Part shown: positions 52,565 through 61,290 of the stretch, piece after piece | Layout of the letters: every line of letters starts with the position of its first letter | Numbering within the stretch: position 1 is the first letter of the stretch | NCBI GenBank assembly: GCA_013426805.1 | Contig: JACDZG010000013.1 | Location: forward strand, 1 to 64,000 | Direction of reading: 5' to 3' | Source of the DNA: Chromatiaceae bacterium | GTDB taxonomy: Bacteria > Pseudomonadota > Gammaproteobacteria > Chromatiales > Chromatiaceae | Length of the DNA stretch: 64,000 nucleotides | Position numbers and translations under genes: made by a program | Notes under the pieces: model-generated | Told to the model about the DNA's origin: nothing | Databases searched by the model: none | What the model saw: only the letters and a program-made list of their open reading frames with translations

Positions 52565-53659
52565 ATGAATATTCCGGCAGTGTCCATCGCGGCAGCCAAG
52601 CAAGCGTTGATCGAGCAGTACACCGACCCTTTGCTGCGCCGCCGCGCCTCCATGCTGTGGGGTACCCGCGGCGTGGGCAAATCGTCCATCGTGCACCAGG
52701 TGGCAGCGCACTTCGGCGTGCCGCTGGTGGATTTGCGCCTGACCACCATCGAGCCGGTGGACATCCGCGGCGCGATCTGGGTGGACGAGCGGCAGTCCAA
52801 GACCCTGTGGTTCCCGCCGGAGTTCCTGCCCGATCAGGATGAGCCGGACGGCATCCTGTTTCTTGACGAGTTGACCGCGGCCGATCAACGCCTGCAGATC
52901 TCCGCCTATTCACTGATCCTGGATCGCCGCGTCGGTCATTATTGCCTGCCGGATGGATGGCAGGTCATCGCGGCGGGGAACGCCGGCTTCCACGGGGCGA
53001 TCGCCCACGATATGGGCACGGCGCTCGCTGACCGGATGTTCCATTTCAACGTACAGACCGCCATCGACGCCTTTCTGGCCCACGCCCTGACCAGAGGATT
53101 TGCCCCGGAGGTGTTGGCTTATCTCAAGGTGCGCCCCGACAAGCTCGACGATACTCAGGCGCAACTCGCCAACGATCATCTGGTGGGGGCGAGCCCGCGC
53201 GGCTGGGAAGACGTCTCCAACGTGCTCAAGTCCGGGCTGTCGGAGCCGGCCAAGCGGGTCTTCGTCCAAGGGCGCGTCGGCGCGGCCAACGCGGCCGAGT
53301 TCTTCGGTGTGCTGCGCGAAATCCAGGCGGGGGTCGACGTGCTGCGGCTGCTTGCCGCCCGGCCCGGGGCCGAGACCGCGGCGCTGTTGCCGACCAGCCT
53401 CGATGCGCTGTACGGCATGATCTACGGACTGCTGGCGGCGACCCAGGACGCCGCGACCCTCATCCGCGCACTGGAGATCATCGAGCAACTGCCCGACGCC
53501 CGTGCCACCACCCCGCTGCCGATCCGCGAGGCCCAGACCCTGGTGATGGAGCTGCTGTTTCAGCGCGCTCTGGAGTCCGGTCTGGAGGCGGCAATCTTCG
53601 ACAGCCCGGCCTATCGGCGCTACAGCGAACAGCGCAAGGCCGAGGGGCTGGCCGACTAG
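52565..53659 (+). CDS. MoxR-family AAA+ ATPase
   Basis: The 364-residue ATPase has Walker A GTRGVGKSS (near residue 33), the Walker B strand ILFLDELTAA (near 98), sensor 1 VIAAGNAG (near 136) and an arginine-rich lid, all typical of MoxR-type chaperone ATPases. These ATPases usually work with a VWA-domain partner to remodel a client complex. The VWA protein at 59877 (HExxH plus VWA) is of the type normally found next to it; here the hydrogenase operon lies between them. AGGAG lies 11 nt before the ATG. Confidence 0.87.
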   Translation: MNIPAVSIAAAKQALIEQYTDPLLRRRASMLWGTRGVGKSSIVHQVAAHFGVPLVDLRLTTIEPVDIRGAIWVDERQSKTLWFPPEFLPDQDEPDGILFLDELTAADQRLQISAYSLILDRRVGHYCLPDGWQVIAAGNAGFHGAIAHDMGTALADRMFHFNVQTAIDAFLAHALTRGFAPEVLAYLKVRPDKLDDTQAQLANDHLVGASPRGWEDVSNVLKSGLSEPAKRVFVQGRVGAANAAEFFGVLREIQAGVDVLRLLAARPGAETAALLPTSLDALYGMIYGLLAATQDAATLIRALEIIEQLPDARATTPLPIREAQTLVMELLFQRALESGLEAAIFDSPAYRRYSEQRKAEGLAD

Positions 53660-53788
53660 GTCTCCCTCGAAAGCATGGGCGGTTGGCCCCGCTCATCCTG
53701 GAAAGTCCATTCTCGTCCCAACGCAAACTGCTTGCTGACCACGCTGTCGCAAGGTGCGGCGAGCCCCGGCGATAATGAGAACTCCGTA

Positions 53789-53818
53789 TTGGACAGCGCG
53801 CGCGCGATAGTCTATAAG
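53789..53818 (+). promoter_or_regulatory. Candidate sigma70-type promoter upstream of hyb
   Basis: TTGGAC (53789) and TATAAG (53813) are separated by 18 nt, in an A+T-rich island about 265 nt upstream of hybO. This is a fit by eye to sigma70 consensus and could be chance. No convincing sigma54 -24/-12 pair was found, although hydrogenase operons in relatives often use sigma54. Confidence 0.3.
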
Positions 53819-53934
53819 AGTATTACCATATAGCCACATTTTAACGTAACGGGAGGGCGTCGCCCACATTGAACACCGACGGCCAGGCGAACGCGTTACG
53901 CGCTTGTTCGATCGCCGACGCGATTCCGCGATTT

Positions 53935-53952
53935 CAATGACATTTGTCATTG
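53935..53952. promoter_or_regulatory. Perfect dyad, possible operator of the hydrogenase operon
   Basis: CAATGAC-ATTT-GTCATTG is a perfect 7-bp inverted repeat with a 4-nt spacer, 128 nt upstream of the hybO start and downstream of the candidate promoter. The geometry is that of a helix-turn-helix dimer site (FNR/CRP-like spacing), but the half site is not the FNR TTGAT. The rest of the 53660-54080 region holds no gene. Confidence 0.45.
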
Positions 53953-54080
53953 CATTCCGTCGCGGTGACTTCCGCTCGCGCCTCCAGGCAGGACGCCGAT
54001 CGATCTATTTGAGAATTCAGTCGTAACGTTTCACGAATAGTATCAACCTGTGCAGCGCCCCACCGGGCAAGGCAGGATCT

Positions 54081-55289
54081 ATGAACCGATCAGCAGCAAG
54101 CCGACGCGAGCCCGCGCTCGGCCCCTACCTCTCCGATCAACTGGAGGTCTATGGCATCAGCCGGCGCCGCTTCATTGAGTTCGCGCTCGGCATCACCGCG
54201 ACGCTGGGCCTGCCGCTCGGCATGTCCGGCCAGGTGCTCGCGGCCCTTGAGGAAACCAAAGCACGCCCGACGGTGATCTGGCTGCATTTCCAGGAATGTA
54301 CCGGTTGTACCGAGTCGCTGTTGCGGGCCACGCATCCGAGCGTCGAAACCCTGCTGCTGGATCTGATCTCATTGGACTATTCGGAGACCTTGCTGGCCGC
54401 CGCGGGGCATCAGGCCGAGCAGGCGCTGCACGACTCGCTGGACCAGAACAAAGGGCGGTTCATTTTGGTCGTCGAGGGCTCGGTACCGCTGCGCGACGGT
54501 GGTATCTATTGCAAGATCGCCGATAAGACACCGCAGCAGATGCTGCATGAGATCGCCCCGCATGCCGCGGCGGCCGTCGCGATCGGGTCATGCGCTTCCT
54601 GGGGCGGTGTACAGAGCGCGGCGCCCAATCCGACCGGCGCCGTCGGCCTGCCTGAAGCGCTGCGGATCACCGGCATCACCAAAATCGACGGCACGCCATT
54701 GCCGGTGATCACGCTGCCCGGTTGTCCGGCCTCGCCCTATAATTTGCTGGCGACCGTCCTGTATTACCTGACCCTCAAGAAACTGCCTGAACTGGACGCC
54801 AAAGGCCGCCCACGCTTCGCCTATGGGCATTTGATCCATGATCACTGTGAACGCCGGCCGCACTTCGACGCCGGCCGCTTTGCCGAGCAGTTCGGCGACG
54901 CCGGCCATCGCCAGGGCTGGTGTCTGTACAAGCTCGGCTGCAAGGGTCCGGAGACCTATGCCAATTGCCCGGCGATCGCGTTCGGTGATGTCGGCGCCAA
55001 TACCTGGCCGGTCGGGATCGGTCATCCCTGTTTCGGTTGTGCGGAGCAGGGTGTGGGCTTCCACAAGGCGCTGCATGAACAGGCCGACGTTGCGTCGGTG
55101 ACGCCGCCATCGTTGTTCCCCGAGATCATCACCAAGCATGCGGGCGGCGTCACTGCCGGCGCCGCGGCTGTCGTCGGCGCCATTGCCGGCGGTGCTGTCG
55201 TCTATGCCTTGGGTGCCAATGACAAGCTCAAGCAGGTCGAGGCTGAAGCGACCGCAGTCGCCAAGAGCGAAGCGGAGGAACCAAAATGA
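54081..55289 (+). CDS. hybO: [NiFe] hydrogenase small subunit, Tat-exported
   Basis: The 402-residue protein has a long twin-arginine signal (ISRRRFIEFALG near residue 26), then the small-subunit core starting VIWLHFQECTGCTESLLR with proximal-cluster cysteines. Further conserved Cys/His segments (CASWGGVQSA, LPGCPASP, HCERRPHFDAGRFA, KLGCKGPETYANCP, GHPCFGCAE) bind the three Fe-S clusters. A C-terminal hydrophobic helix (about 350-375) anchors it to the membrane. It passes electrons from the [NiFe] site to HybA. First gene of hybOABCD; it overlaps hybA by 4 nt. Confidence 0.94.
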   Translation: MNRSAASRREPALGPYLSDQLEVYGISRRRFIEFALGITATLGLPLGMSGQVLAALEETKARPTVIWLHFQECTGCTESLLRATHPSVETLLLDLISLDYSETLLAAAGHQAEQALHDSLDQNKGRFILVVEGSVPLRDGGIYCKIADKTPQQMLHEIAPHAAAAVAIGSCASWGGVQSAAPNPTGAVGLPEALRITGITKIDGTPLPVITLPGCPASPYNLLATVLYYLTLKKLPELDAKGRPRFAYGHLIHDHCERRPHFDAGRFAEQFGDAGHRQGWCLYKLGCKGPETYANCPAIAFGDVGANTWPVGIGHPCFGCAEQGVGFHKALHEQADVASVTPPSLFPEIITKHAGGVTAGAAAVVGAIAGGAVVYALGANDKLKQVEAEATAVAKSEAEEPK

Positions 55290-56317
55290 ATATCGATCGC
55301 CGTGCATTCTTTAAGATCGCGGCCGCCGGCGCAGCGACTGCATTGTGTCCGGCCCCGGCCGCGGCGCGCCCTCCAAAGGAGCTGCCGCCGGAGGCCGTGG
55401 GTATTCTTTACGATGCGACCCTGTGCATCGGCTGCAAAGCCTGTGAGGTCGCCTGTAAGGCCGAGAACGACATGCCAATGGCGCATGACACGCCGCTGGA
55501 GCGAGCCCACGGCGTAGCCGGCACCTGGGATGCCGATAACGATCTGAACAGCCGTACCATGACCAAGATCAAGGTCTACACCAGCGGCACGGCCGCGGTG
55601 AAAGACCGCGAGGAAGACGGCTTCAGCTTCATCAAACGCAGTTGCATGCACTGCGTCGATCCCAATTGCATCTCGGCCTGCCCGGTCAGTGCCTTGACCA
55701 AGGACCCGTTCACCGGTGTGGTGCGTTACAATCCCGATGCCTGTATCGGGTGCCGCTATTGCCAGCTGGCGTGTCCATTCAATATCCCGAAATTCGAATA
55801 CGACAAGGCCTTTCCGAAGATCGTCAAGTGCCAATTGTGCCCCGACCGCCTGGCCGCGGGCGGCATTCCCGCCTGTTGTGATGCCTGTCCCACCGGGGCG
55901 AGCCTGTTCGGGCGCTTGCCCGACCTGTTGACCGAGGCCCATCGCCGCCTGACCTTCAAGCCGGGCGAGCAGCAGCAGTATCCGGTGCGCCGTGTGGACG
56001 GCGATGAGCAACGTAAGGCGGAGGTGACCGGCTATTACCCGAAAGTCTACGGCGAGACCGAAAGCGGCGGCACTCAATATCTGATGATGGCGGGTGTTCC
56101 CTTCGATAAGCTGGGGCTGCCGCCCGTGGGCGACACCTCGCGCGCCCAGCTCTCGGAGACCATTCAGCATACGCTCTATCAGGGCATGGTCGCGCCGACG
56201 CTGCTGCTGGGCGGCCTGGTCTTTGCCGTCTATCGCCGTACCCATGCCGAGCAGGAGGACGCGTCCGCGGGTACGGAGCCGACCGCCGAGGCGCGGGAGG
56301 GCCGCCGTGATGCGTGA
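55286..56317 (+). CDS. hybA: Hydrogenase Fe-S electron-transfer subunit HybA
   Basis: The 343-residue protein has a Tat signal (DRRAFFKIAAAG) and four 4Fe-4S binding motifs: CIGCKACEVACK, CMHCVDPNCISACP, CIGCRYCQLACPF and CQLCPDR...CCDACP. One transmembrane helix lies near 290-310. It carries electrons between the small subunit and the membrane subunit HybB, on the periplasmic side. Coupled by overlaps to hybO and hybB. Confidence 0.94.
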   Translation: MNIDRRAFFKIAAAGAATALCPAPAAARPPKELPPEAVGILYDATLCIGCKACEVACKAENDMPMAHDTPLERAHGVAGTWDADNDLNSRTMTKIKVYTSGTAAVKDREEDGFSFIKRSCMHCVDPNCISACPVSALTKDPFTGVVRYNPDACIGCRYCQLACPFNIPKFEYDKAFPKIVKCQLCPDRLAAGGIPACCDACPTGASLFGRLPDLLTEAHRRLTFKPGEQQQYPVRRVDGDEQRKAEVTGYYPKVYGETESGGTQYLMMAGVPFDKLGLPPVGDTSRAQLSETIQHTLYQGMVAPTLLLGGLVFAVYRRTHAEQEDASAGTEPTAEAREGRRDA

Positions 56318-57461
56318 AGTCTATCGGCCGATCGGCGGCAAACTGCTGACCCGGCATTTCTACTTCATGGGCGTGCTGGTGCTGATCGGCGCCTTCTTCA
56401 TGGCCCGCCGGTTCATCTTCGGCATCGGTGATGTGGCAAACCTCAGCGACGGGTTTCCCTGGGGTATCTGGATCACCTATGACGTGGTCACCGGTACAGC
56501 CATCGCGTGCGGCGGTTACGCGATGGCGCTGCTGGTCTACATCTTCAATCGTGGTCAGTTCCATCCGATGATCCGGGCGGCGCTGCTGACGAGCGTTTTC
56601 GGCTATACCCTCGCGGGGTTGTCGATCGTGATCGATGTCGGCCGCTATTGGCAGCTCTACAATGTCTTTCTGCCGCAGTACGCGAATCTGAATTCGGTGA
56701 TGCTCGAAGTGGCGCTGTGTGTCACGCTCTATACCCTGGTACTGTGGATCGAGCTGTCGCCCGCGATTCTCGAAGCGATGAAGGACAACCGGCACTTACG
56801 CCAGGTACGGCACGCCCTGTTTTTCTTCATCGGACTCGGTATCCTGCTGCCGACCATGCATCAATCCTCCCTGGGCTCGCTGCTGCTGATCGCCGGTTAC
56901 AAGGTGCATCCACTCTGGCAGACCAACATCATCCCGCTGTTGTTCCTGCTGACCGCGATCACCATGGGCTATGCGATGGTGGTGTTCGAGTCGCTCTATG
57001 CCGCGGTCAATCTCGATCGCCCGATCGAGACCGAGCTGTTGTCCAAGGTCTCGGCCATCATTCCCTGGCTGTTGATCCTGTATCTGGTGCTGCGGATCAG
57101 CGATCTGGTGTGGACGGGTGCCATCGCGGCCCTGCTCAAGCCTGGCCCGGAGCCCCTGCTGTTCGTGCTCGAGACGGCGCTGTTCCTCTATGCGATCGTC
57201 AATCTGCTGCATAAGGAGCGGCGCGTGCGGCCACGGGTGCTGTTCTGGACCGCGCTGGCGACCATTCTCGGGGGTTCACTCTACCGCTTCGATGCCTTCC
57301 TGATCGCCTACGATCCCGGCCCAGGCTGGCAGTATTTCCCCGGGGTTGGCGAGATCCTGATCACCTTGGCGATCATCGCCGTCGAGATCATGGCGTATCT
57401 CTTCTTCGTCAAGAAGATGCCGATTCTGCTTGCGGCGCGGCCGGCACGACTGGGAGCATGA
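56310..57461 (+). CDS. hybB: Hydrogenase membrane subunit HybB (NrfD family)
   Basis: The ATG at 56310, with GGGAGGG about 8 nt upstream, gives a 383-residue polytopic protein with about ten transmembrane helices. It has the NrfD/HybB features FPWGIWITYDVVTGTA and a YWQLYNVFLP segment. It exchanges electrons with the quinone pool. The frame is open upstream but overlaps the hybA coding region. It overlaps hybA by 8 nt and hybC by 4 nt. Confidence 0.94.
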   Translation: MREVYRPIGGKLLTRHFYFMGVLVLIGAFFMARRFIFGIGDVANLSDGFPWGIWITYDVVTGTAIACGGYAMALLVYIFNRGQFHPMIRAALLTSVFGYTLAGLSIVIDVGRYWQLYNVFLPQYANLNSVMLEVALCVTLYTLVLWIELSPAILEAMKDNRHLRQVRHALFFFIGLGILLPTMHQSSLGSLLLIAGYKVHPLWQTNIIPLLFLLTAITMGYAMVVFESLYAAVNLDRPIETELLSKVSAIIPWLLILYLVLRISDLVWTGAIAALLKPGPEPLLFVLETALFLYAIVNLLHKERRVRPRVLFWTALATILGGSLYRFDAFLIAYDPGPGWQYFPGVGEILITLAIIAVEIMAYLFFVKKMPILLAARPARLGA

Positions 57462-59167
57462 GCATGACAACAACCCGTATTTGTGTGGACCCGGTCACCC
57501 GGATCGAGGGTCATTTACGCATCGATTGCGACATCCGGGACGGCCAGGTGGTCGATGCCTGGTCGAGCGGACAGATGTGGCGCGGCATCGAGACCATCCT
57601 GACCGGGCGCGACCCGCGCGATGCCTGGCTCTATACGCAGCGCATCTGTGGTGTCTGCACCACGGTTCATGCGATTGCCTCGGTGCGGGCGGTCGAGGAT
57701 GCGCTCGCGCTCGAGATTCCGCTGAATGCGCAACTGATCCGGAATCTGATCGTGGCCGCGCACGGCATCCATGATCATCTCGTGCATTTTTATCACCTCT
57801 CGGCCCTGGACTGGGTGGATGTAGTGTCGGCGCTGAAGGCCGATCCCATGGCGACCGAGCGGTTAGCTCAAGGGCTGTCGGATTGGCCGAACAACAATGC
57901 CCGCTATTTCGCCGAGGTGCAGTCGCGGGTCGGCAAGTTCGTGGCGAGCGGGCAATTGGGTATCTTTGCGCATGGCTACTGGGGTCATGCGGCCATGCGG
58001 CTGCCGCCCGAGGCCAATCTGATGGCGGTGGCGCATTATCTCGAGGCGATGGACTATCAGCGAAAGTCCAATCAGATCACCGCGATCCTGGGCGGCAAGA
58101 CGCCGCATATCCAGAATCTGGCCGTGGGCGGGGTGGCGAACGCGATCAATCCGGATGAGCAGTCCGCGCTGAACATGGAGCGGCTGGCCTACCTCAAGAC
58201 CCTGATGAATGAATTGCAGGGTTTCGTGCGCCGGGTCTATCTGCCCGATGTCATTGCCATCGCGGCCCTGTATGCGGATTGGCTGCCCTATGGCGCGGGG
58301 GTGATGAATTATCTCTCGGTGCCGGATTTCCCGCGCGATACCAAAGGTACCGACTTCGGGATGCCCGGCGGCTACATTCCGGCGGCCGATCTGACTCAGT
58401 TCCACGCGGTGAAGCACTTCGGCGATGCCTATTTCGAGCAGAACGTCAAGGAAAGTATCAAGCACAGTTGGTACAAGGGCGACTGGACACGCTCGCCTTA
58501 TGACGGGGAGACGGTGCCCGAGTATACGGATTTCCAACAGGATGCGGCCTACTCGTGGGTCAAATCGCCGTCCTTCGCTGACGAGCCCGCGCAGGTCGGC
58601 CCCCTGGCGAATGTGCTGGCCGGGGTCGCGTCCGGACACGCGGGCACCATCGGTTATCTGAATACCGCCTTGGCGCGGATCGGCGCCATCACGGGCAGCC
58701 CGGTGCCGCTGGCGGCATTGCACTCATCGCTCGGTCGGCATCTGGCGCGCTGTGTGCGCACTCAGGTGCTCTATGACATGATGGTGGAGAACTACCAGGC
58801 GCTGGTGGCGAACATCGCCGCGGGTGATATCACAAGCTTCAATCCGCCGACCTTCCCTAAGGGCGAGCAGATGGGCTATGGATTCCACGAGGCGCCGCGC
58901 GGGGTCTTGTCGCATTGGGTAGTGATCGAGAACGGCAAGATCAAGAACTATCAGGCGGTGGTGCCCTCGACCTGGAATGCGGGTCCGCGTAATCAGCACG
59001 ACGCCCGGGGTCCCTACGAGGCATCGCTGATCGGCAACCCGATACTGGAGGAGGAACGCCCGCTGGAGGTGCTGCGGACCGTCCACTCATTCGATCCCTG
59101 TCTGGCCTGCGCCATTCACCTCCACGATAATGCGAGGCAGACGATTGTCCGCGTCAATGCGTTCTGA
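57458..59167 (+). CDS. hybC: [NiFe] hydrogenase large subunit
   Basis: The 569-residue catalytic subunit has both nickel-binding motifs: RICGVC (near residue 62, L1) and DPCLACAIH (near 547, L2). The conserved DPVTRIEGH is near the N-terminus. After the L2 histidine a 15-residue tail (LHDNARQ...) remains, the peptide removed by HybD after metal insertion. The enzyme oxidises H2 at the periplasmic face and reaches the periplasm by hitch-hiking on the Tat signal of HybO. A second ATG two codons in is an alternative start. Confidence 0.96.
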   Translation: MSMTTTRICVDPVTRIEGHLRIDCDIRDGQVVDAWSSGQMWRGIETILTGRDPRDAWLYTQRICGVCTTVHAIASVRAVEDALALEIPLNAQLIRNLIVAAHGIHDHLVHFYHLSALDWVDVVSALKADPMATERLAQGLSDWPNNNARYFAEVQSRVGKFVASGQLGIFAHGYWGHAAMRLPPEANLMAVAHYLEAMDYQRKSNQITAILGGKTPHIQNLAVGGVANAINPDEQSALNMERLAYLKTLMNELQGFVRRVYLPDVIAIAALYADWLPYGAGVMNYLSVPDFPRDTKGTDFGMPGGYIPAADLTQFHAVKHFGDAYFEQNVKESIKHSWYKGDWTRSPYDGETVPEYTDFQQDAAYSWVKSPSFADEPAQVGPLANVLAGVASGHAGTIGYLNTALARIGAITGSPVPLAALHSSLGRHLARCVRTQVLYDMMVENYQALVANIAAGDITSFNPPTFPKGEQMGYGFHEAPRGVLSHWVVIENGKIKNYQAVVPSTWNAGPRNQHDARGPYEASLIGNPILEEERPLEVLRTVHSFDPCLACAIHLHDNARQTIVRVNAF

Positions 59168-59690
59168 CGCGGACGCCGGCCCGGATGCCGGCGCGGACGC
59201 GGGCGTGTTGATCATCGGGCTGGGGAATCTGTTGGTCGGCGACGAGGGCCTGGGCGTTCAGGTCCTACGTCGTCTGGAAACCGACTATGGGTTCCACCCC
59301 GCGATCACGCTGGTCGACGGCGGCACCTCGGGGTTGGATCTGCTGCCGTTGTTTGCGGACTATCGGCGCATCCTGCTGATCGATGCCGTCGTCGGCGAGG
59401 GTCCGCCGGGGTCGGTCACCGTCCTGCGCGATGCGGCGATTCTGCGGGTCCTGAGTCAGAAGTTGTCGGTGCATCATCTGGGCGTGACCGATGTGCTCGC
59501 CTTGGCGCAATTGCTCGGCTACCCGGCGGCCGAGATCGTGCTGATCGGCGTCGTCCCCGCGGATCTGGAGGTGGGTCTGCAACTGTCGCCGACGGTCGCG
59601 CGGTCTGTCCCCGCGGTCATCGAACAGCTTGGCGCCGTCCTGACGGAGTGGGGTGTAACAGTGCGTGCGAAAGACCGCGGTACCTGCTGA
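59157..59690 (+). CDS. hybD: Hydrogenase maturation protease HybD
   Basis: From the ATG at 59157 the protein has 177 residues. It has the HyaD/HybD pattern: ILIIGLGN-like start (here VLIIGLGNLLVGDEGLGV) with the nickel-sensing glutamate, VDGGTSGLDLLPLF with the Asp, and SVHHLGVTDVL with the His. It cleaves the C-terminal tail of HybC once nickel is in place. It overlaps hybC by 11 nt; an ATG at 59130 would lengthen the overlap. The hyp genes for cofactor synthesis are not in the window. Confidence 0.9.
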   Translation: MRSDADAGPDAGADAGVLIIGLGNLLVGDEGLGVQVLRRLETDYGFHPAITLVDGGTSGLDLLPLFADYRRILLIDAVVGEGPPGSVTVLRDAAILRVLSQKLSVHHLGVTDVLALAQLLGYPAAEIVLIGVVPADLEVGLQLSPTVARSVPAVIEQLGAVLTEWGVTVRAKDRGTC

Positions 59691-59709
59691 CTGCAAGCAG
59701 TCGGGATCT

Positions 59710-59808
59710 CCCGTGGGAGCGGCCTCCGGCCGCGATCGGGGTCGCCATGACCTCCGCGGCCGGCGAGATCCCGCGAGCCCCATCGCGGCCGGAGGCCGCT
59801 CCCACGGG
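59710..59808. repeat. Perfect 27-bp inverted repeat
   Basis: The arms 59710-59736 and 59782-59808 are exact reverse complements over 27 nt, separated by 45 nt. The element lies right after hybD and before the VWA gene. As RNA it would form a very stable long stem. It may be a terminator, an RNA-stabilising hairpin or a pair of inverted REP-like units (GTGGGAGCGGCC is a common motif of such elements in Chromatiaceae). Confidence 0.85.
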
Positions 59809-59876
59809 GTCGCGCCGCGACTTTCACGGTAGACTCCCTCCTTCCCAGTTCATTTCAGCACCAGCAGAGGGCGTTC

Positions 59877-61235
59877 ATGCACATCCACCGCGGCACCCGG
59901 GCGATTCAGCGGCTGGTCGAGTATGCGCCCTCCAGCGGCGGTCTGGCCCTCTGGGTCAAACACCTCGACCGGGATGATGTTCCCGATACACTAAACGCCG
60001 CTAACGACGGTACCGCCATCTTCTACGGCCCGGAGTTCAGCATCTTGCCGCTCACCGAACAGGCCGGACTGGTCGCTCATGAGGTCCTGCATGTCGCGCT
60101 GCGTCACCGCCAACGCTACGTGGCGTTGCGTGGTCTGCTGGGCGATGTGGATCTGCAACTTTTTAATTGCTGTGCCGATGCGATCGTCAACAGTGCGCTT
60201 GGGCACCTGACCTGGCTGGAACTGCCCCCAGGCGCGGTCGGTCTGGACAGCATCCTGGACACGGCGCTGAGTATTCGGGAGCCGGTCGAAAAATCCCTGC
60301 TCGAATGGGACCTGGAGCGGCTCTATCGCGCCATCGACGATCGTCGCCTGCCGCAGGTGTCGGGCCCGGCCGCCAGCCGCATGCCGTCCCAGTCCGGCAA
60401 AGCCGGTGCCGGCGCGCAGCACCAGGGTCCGAGCGACTCCCACGAGCAAGAACAGGAGGATGCAACGGCCGGACGCTGGACGACGCGGTTCGACGGTCCA
60501 CGGGCCGCGCGGGTCCGGGGTCTGGCGTCGCGGATCCAGGAAGACCTTTGGCCCGGTGCCGACGAGAGCCGACCCGAGGCCGAAATGGAGGAAGCACGAG
60601 AGTGGGGCCAGCGCCTCGCGCGGGCCCACACCGGTGACGGTACCTTCTCGTTGCTGCGGGTGCTGCTGGCGGATCTCCCCAGGGTCCGGACACCCTGGGA
60701 GCATCTGCTGCGCACCCATCTCACCCGCGGCCTGTCGCTGGCGCCGGGACTGTCCTGGTCGCGTCCATCGCGTTCCTACCTGGCGAACCAGGGCCGCGTC
60801 GGCACCCGCGGGCGCATGCCTTGGGAGCCGGGACGGGTCTCAGCGCGCGCCGTCGCCCGGCTGGTGGTGATGGTGGATCTCTCGGGTTCCATCGACGCCC
60901 CGCTGCTCGACCGCTTCGCCCGCGAGTTACAGGCGGTGACCCGGCGCCTGGAGGCGCGGGTGATCGTCATCCTCGGCGATGACCGGGTGACCGGGGTCGA
61001 GGTCTACGAGCCCGGCCGTTTCAACCTGCCGGACCTGGTCTTCGACGGCGGCGGCGGCACCGACTTCACCCCCTTGCTGCGCGAGGCCGACCGCCATCGC
61101 CCGGATTTGGGCCTGTTCCTGACCGACCTGGATGGTCCGGCCGACTTCCGCCCCCGCTGGCCGGTGATCTGGGCGGTGCCGGTCGCCAACGAGCAGGCCG
61201 AGGCACCTTTTGGGCGCAAGTTGGTGTTGGGCTGA
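59877..61235 (+). CDS. VWA-like/DUF2201 putative metallopeptidase
   Basis: The 452-residue protein has an N-terminal putative metallopeptidase domain with HEVLH (HExxH, near residue 67). The middle is a disordered Gln/Ser/Glu-rich linker (about 170-205). The C-terminal VWA-like domain has a MIDAS-like DLSGS (near 336) and a GGGGTDFTP loop. Proteins of this type are usually encoded directly after a MoxR ATPase such as the one at 52565. Whether the HExxH domain is an active protease is not known. Confidence 0.83.
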   Translation: MHIHRGTRAIQRLVEYAPSSGGLALWVKHLDRDDVPDTLNAANDGTAIFYGPEFSILPLTEQAGLVAHEVLHVALRHRQRYVALRGLLGDVDLQLFNCCADAIVNSALGHLTWLELPPGAVGLDSILDTALSIREPVEKSLLEWDLERLYRAIDDRRLPQVSGPAASRMPSQSGKAGAGAQHQGPSDSHEQEQEDATAGRWTTRFDGPRAARVRGLASRIQEDLWPGADESRPEAEMEEAREWGQRLARAHTGDGTFSLLRVLLADLPRVRTPWEHLLRTHLTRGLSLAPGLSWSRPSRSYLANQGRVGTRGRMPWEPGRVSARAVARLVVMVDLSGSIDAPLLDRFARELQAVTRRLEARVIVILGDDRVTGVEVYEPGRFNLPDLVFDGGGGTDFTPLLREADRHRPDLGLFLTDLDGPADFRPRWPVIWAVPVANEQAEAPFGRKLVLG

Positions 61236-61290
61236 GTGGATCGTTCAGGGTTTTTTCCAGGAGTGTCGGGTGATGCGACTTGTCCAGACC

